From positions 3,534,001 through 3,598,000 of the forward strand of contig NZ_AP022576.1 in NCBI RefSeq assembly GCF_010730355.1: 64,000 bases of DNA. Direction: 5' to 3'. This stretch comes from Mycobacterium florentinum (GTDB lineage: Bacteria; Actinomycetota; Actinomycetes; Mycobacteriales; Mycobacteriaceae). Numbering within the stretch: the first letter of the stretch is position 1; each line of letters starts with the position of its first letter. This document shows positions 60,871 through 64,000 of the stretch, one piece after another. A program made the translations under genes and the position numbers. The notes under the pieces were generated by a model. It searched no databases. It had not been told where the DNA came from and saw nothing but the letters and a program-made list of their open reading frames with translations.

Positions 60871-61517
60871 CGCAGCTCCCTCTCGTAGTGGTTGCGCACC
60901 AGCATGCATGCACCCTCCGACAAGAACCTCCACCCGACCTGGCCACGGTCGTCTTGACCACTCCCCGACATAGTCTCGGTCCTCGCACCTAGGTGCCGTC
61001 GCGGTCATGATCAGCGCAAAACGCTGCTGGTGCAATCTCTCCACCGTCGTCAGATTCACTGCATCTCGACCAGTCGCCGCCGCAGCGCTTGTAGGTTCTC
61101 AACCAACATGGCGGACGCCGTTTCTCCTACCTGCAGTTTTGCAGAATTCTCATCAAAATGGCGGACCGCTTTTTCTCATCTTTGTGGCGGATCTTAGAAC
61201 CGTACAGTTATGCCGGAATTTAACGGTTCGCGAACTCGCCTTCCTGAAACACCGCGGCTGACCTTATTTTGGCTCTTCAAAATACCTTGCCCCACAGGAT
61301 ATTTGGCCTCGGCCGGCCCCTTAAGTGAGCGTCAGGGACCTGACACGACGGTGGTATGTTAAATGAGGGTCATCCGGCTGAAACTGCGAATCAATAACCC
61401 CTTCGACGCGACCGCACCGGACGACCGACGACGCCGAGCCTGCACCCGCCATTTCCACGTCATGGAGTTTGGAAATCCGCCACCCAAGACTGGAACGAAT
61501 TTCCTGAGCTCGAGCTC
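60871..61517. other. AT-richer non-coding region between DUF4262 and dnaB
   Basis: This 647-bp stretch contains no convincing gene. From about 61090 to 61350 base composition is clearly less GC-rich than the rest of the window. It includes three related boxes (61108-61197, listed separately). It looks like an insertion scar or a remnant of a mobile element end. Confidence 0.6.
61108..61197. repeat. Cluster of three degenerate boxes, mobile-element end-like
   Basis: ATGGCGGACGCCGTTTCTCC starts at 61108, ATGGCGGACCGCTTTTTCTC at 61158 and GTGGCGGATCTTAG at 61184. The last two share a unit TTCTCATC-www-RTGGCGGAY (61147 and 61173, 26 bp apart). Repeated short sites of this kind occur at ends of IS21-family elements as transposase-binding sites. 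No transposase gene is present, so this may be a solo end or decayed element; the IS21 likeness is inference. Confidence 0.5.
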
Positions 61518-63896
61518 CTACCGCGCCATGTTGGCGAATCGCGACAGGTGCAGCTGGTGGGCGACGGTGACCGTCTTGGTCGGGCCGTTGCGGTGCTTGG
61601 CCAGAATGAAATCCGCCTCGCCCCCGCGCGGGTCGTCACGCTCGAAAGCATCCGGCCGGTTCAGTAGGATGACCATGTCCGCGTCCTGCTCCAGCGATCC
61701 CGACTCACGAAGGTCGGACAGCATCGGCTTCTTGTCGGTGCGCTGCTCGGGACCACGGTTCAGCTGGCTGATCGCGACGACGGGTACCTCGAGCTCCTTG
61801 GCCAAAAGTTTGAGATGCCTTGAGAATTCGGAAACCTCGAGCTGCCGCGACTCGACCTTCTTGCCCGACGACATCAGCTGCAGATAGTCGACCACGACCA
61901 GACGCAGATCTGCCTTCTGCTTCAGCCGGCGCGCCTTGGCGCGGATCTCCATCATGGTCAGGTTCGGCGAGTCGTCGATATACAGTGGCGCCTCGCTGAT
62001 TTCGCTCATCCGCCGCGCCAGCCGCGTCCAATCGTCGTCGTTCATCCGGCCCGAACGCATATCGGCGAGTTTGATTTTCGCTTCCGCCGACAGCAGCCGC
62101 ATCACGATCTCGGACTTGCTCATCTCCAGCGAGAAGATCACGCTGGCCATGCGGTGCTTGATGGAGCACGAGCGCAAGAAATCCAATCCCAGCGTGGAGT
62201 TATGCGTGGGGATCATGGCGTTGCTCGCCAAATACATGTGGCTGTCGTTATCCACTTCGACACACCGCACCGGAACGGTCTCGATCGGGCGGACGTCCAC
62301 AACAAAGCGTGATCCCGAGTGCTGGGTGTTAGCACCAGCCCGGCGCTCCTTGTGCGCTATGGCTTTTCGCTGCAATGCGAACACCATGTCGTCGGTGCGG
62401 AACGTCAGCGTGTAGGCGATGCTGGACGACTCGCTGCGCCCCCGAACACGCTTGGTCGAGGTTTGGTAGCGATAGCCCAGGCTGACGATTAGCTCGGCCA
62501 CATCGCAGGCCAGCCGATGGTTGGTGACGCAGAATTGGACGGCCCCGCCCACGGTCACTGTTCCGTCGGTGTCGAGCAGGCCGGCGAGCAGTTCGCGGCG
62601 CTGCGTCTCGGACCCCCGCAAGTAATCCGTCGGAATGTGCTTGTTACCAAGCACTCCCAGGGCACGCAGATGCGCCTGCAATGTCTCTGCGACGTACCCG
62701 TCTGCTTCGATTCGCATGATGAGTTCCGGATCGGCTGTGGTGATCTGCGCTGCGGCGCTGTCATCCCCCAGCCAGGCGCCCAAAGTGTATGGCTGCACTA
62801 AGAACTCGCGGTCCGGCAGGTCCAGCGCACACGCATTGACCACGCTGTGGTTCGGCCGCCGGTCTTTCGTGTCGCAACGCAACGTTTCGGCGATCTCGGC
62901 CGTCGTGCGCACGGCCGCAAAGGTCCGTTGATTCGTGTAACGGTGGTAGCCGGTCGCCGCGGCTTGCGCCGATCTCCGGGACGCGCGTGTATCGGTCAGC
63001 CACTGGTGCTCCGCGTCGGCGACGATGACTGTCCCGTCGGAGAACTCGACCTCGTAGCAGGGCCGCCCCAGCATCACTTCGGTGGCGGCCACCACCCGCG
63101 TGGGCTTCCCGTCCGCGCCCAGCAACTCATCGCCGACTGCGATGTCACGCATCGTCGTCCAGCCGGTCGGCGTCGGCAGCGGCGTGTCCAACGCCAGCGC
63201 CTTCCCCACTCCAGGCCTGGCCGCCACGATGATCATTTGCCCGGCGTGCAGACCGTTGGTCACCTCGTCGAGTTCGGTGAAACCGGTCGGCACGCCACGC
63301 GCCACCCCGCCGTTGGAGGCGATGGCGTCGATCTCGTCCATCGTCGGCTGCAGCAGATCTTCGAGCGGAACGAAATCCTCCGAGGTTCGCCGTTCGGCAA
63401 CCTCGTAGATCTCCGCTTGGGCCCGGTCGACCACCTCGGCAACATCGGCACCCTCGGCGCCGGCGTAGCCGTACTGCACGACCCGCGTTCCAGCCTCCAC
63501 AAGCCGGCGCAGCAGCGCCTTCTCGGCCACGATGTCCGCGTAGTAGCCCGCGTTGGCTGCGGTCGGCACCGTCGAAATCAGGGTGTGCAGATAGGGCGCG
63601 CCGCCGACCCGGCGCAGCAGGTTGCGGCGGTCGAGTTCGGCGGCGACCGTCACGGCGTCAGCGGGCTCCCCGCGCCCGTAGAGATCCAGGATCGCGTCGT
63701 AGACGTTCTGGTGTGCCGGGCGATAGAAGTCGCCGGGGCGGACCCGCTCCAGCACGTCGGCGATGGCGTCCTTGCTCAGCAGCATCCCGCCCAGCACCGA
63801 CTGCTCCGCGGCCAGATCCTGCGGCGGTTGACGACTGAACTCCTCGCTGGGCGGCGGCGAGTCCATGCCAGGCGCCCGGTCATCTATGACAGCCAC
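61518..63896 (-). CDS. dnaB: Replicative DNA helicase DnaB with intein
   Basis: The precursor from GTG 63896 (GGGAGG upstream) is 792 residues; after removal of a 334-residue intein the helicase is 458 residues, as in other mycobacteria. The N-terminal part (DLAAEQSVLGGML) binds primase, the RecA-like core has Walker A split by the intein (ARPGVGK | STLGLDF), Walker B is LRLVVVDYLQLM and the end is LHLSRFANMAR. It unwinds the replication fork. Earlier ATG codons add residues not seen in the family. Full activity depends on correct protein splicing. Confidence 0.97.
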   Translation of the reverse strand: MAVIDDRAPGMDSPPPSEEFSRQPPQDLAAEQSVLGGMLLSKDAIADVLERVRPGDFYRPAHQNVYDAILDLYGRGEPADAVTVAAELDRRNLLRRVGGAPYLHTLISTVPTAANAGYYADIVAEKALLRRLVEAGTRVVQYGYAGAEGADVAEVVDRAQAEIYEVAERRTSEDFVPLEDLLQPTMDEIDAIASNGGVARGVPTGFTELDEVTNGLHAGQMIIVAARPGVGKALALDTPLPTPTGWTTMRDIAVGDELLGADGKPTRVVAATEVMLGRPCYEVEFSDGTVIVADAEHQWLTDTRASRRSAQAAATGYHRYTNQRTFAAVRTTAEIAETLRCDTKDRRPNHSVVNACALDLPDREFLVQPYTLGAWLGDDSAAAQITTADPELIMRIEADGYVAETLQAHLRALGVLGNKHIPTDYLRGSETQRRELLAGLLDTDGTVTVGGAVQFCVTNHRLACDVAELIVSLGYRYQTSTKRVRGRSESSSIAYTLTFRTDDMVFALQRKAIAHKERRAGANTQHSGSRFVVDVRPIETVPVRCVEVDNDSHMYLASNAMIPTHNSTLGLDFLRSCSIKHRMASVIFSLEMSKSEIVMRLLSAEAKIKLADMRSGRMNDDDWTRLARRMSEISEAPLYIDDSPNLTMMEIRAKARRLKQKADLRLVVVDYLQLMSSGKKVESRQLEVSEFSRHLKLLAKELEVPVVAISQLNRGPEQRTDKKPMLSDLRESGSLEQDADMVILLNRPDAFERDDPRGGEADFILAKHRNGPTKTVTVAHQLHLSRFANMAR
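62199..63200 (-). mobile_element. Class 3 intein with LAGLIDADG homing endonuclease in DnaB
   Basis: Encoded between the Lys and Ser of the P-loop. The intein begins with Ala (ALALDTPLP) in place of the usual Cys/Ser nucleophile and ends MIPTHN before Ser. The class 3 WCT set is present: Trp in block B (AEHQW, two residues after the block B His), Cys in block F (VRCVEVD) and Thr in block G (PTHN). The two endonuclease motifs are LGAWLGDDS and LLAGLLDTDG, with the acidic residues kept, so the homing enzyme may be active. Size is 334 residues. Confidence 0.93.
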
Positions 63897-64000
63897 AGAC
63901 TCAACACCTCCCTTACGAAAACATGATACGAACATACATTCGAGAGCCGACACTCAGCGACGTCGATCAAGGCACTCCCACTCCGGACCCAGGCACCCGT
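63897..64000. other. Upstream of dnaB to window edge
   Basis: The last 104 bp hold the dnaB ribosome binding site (GGGAGG at about 63907-63912) and probably its promoter. No gene is visible. Confidence 0.5.

Noticed and set aside
61007..61261. 84-codon ORF in the AT-richer gap
   Set aside because: It covers the repeated boxes, has no ribosome binding site and no recognisable domain; more likely chance reading of the repeats.

Overview
The window reads as chromosome of a non-tuberculous Mycobacterium. Supporting signs are uniformly high GC, GTG starts, tightly packed genes, an intein in the P-loop of DnaB, a celA1-type GH6 gene near dnaB, an Eis-family acetyltransferase, a PrrB-like kinase, and many TetR, P450, SDR and flavin-dependent enzymes. 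I cannot name the species.

Layout. 0-5 kb: the end of a Tat-exported catalase-like protein, an amidohydrolase/Rieske oxygenase pair, and a NarL-type response regulator whose partner kinase is a pseudogene. 5-9.5 kb: a methyltransferase, a SulP transporter and an orphan PrrB-like kinase. 9.6-20.4 kb: a complete selenocysteine unit, made of an FAD oxidoreductase, selB, selA and tRNA-Sec, then selD, then fdhC-fdhB-fdhA. fdhA carries an in-frame UGA (Sec194) followed by a hairpin very close to the E. coli fdhF SECIS, so the machinery and its likely client sit together. 20-29 kb: aldolase, P450, TetR, acyl-CoA dehydrogenase, MFS, a broken SsuD-like monooxygenase and an Eis-like protein. 29-36 kb: hydroxyacid dehydrogenase, hydrolases, an SsuBAC-like importer and another MFS protein. 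36-50 kb: catabolic genes (hydrolase, two luciferase-like enzymes, NUDIX, SnoaL-like proteins, FAD monooxygenase, PanE-like, P450, SDR) with several TetR genes that have clear palindromes at their own starts. 50-54.7 kb: cold-shock protein, transglutaminase-like protein, celA1-type GH6 and a Ca2+/H+ antiporter.

54.9-59.3 kb holds the most unusual locus: a tightly coupled operon encoding a patatin-like phospholipase, a cytoplasmic S8 (subtilisin) protease with a ~280-residue N-terminal region of unknown function, and a ComEC-like metallo-beta-lactamase-fold protein. It lies between celA1 and dnaB, the interval where M. tuberculosis carries the DarTG toxin-antitoxin genes. I infer a candidate conflict or defence module at a defence hotspot. 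59.3-64 kb: thioesterase, a DUF4262 protein, an AT-richer stretch with repeated boxes, and dnaB interrupted by a class 3 intein.

Gene decay is frequent: a histidine kinase, an SsuD-like enzyme and a flavin monooxygenase are each reduced to fragments while their neighbours remain intact.
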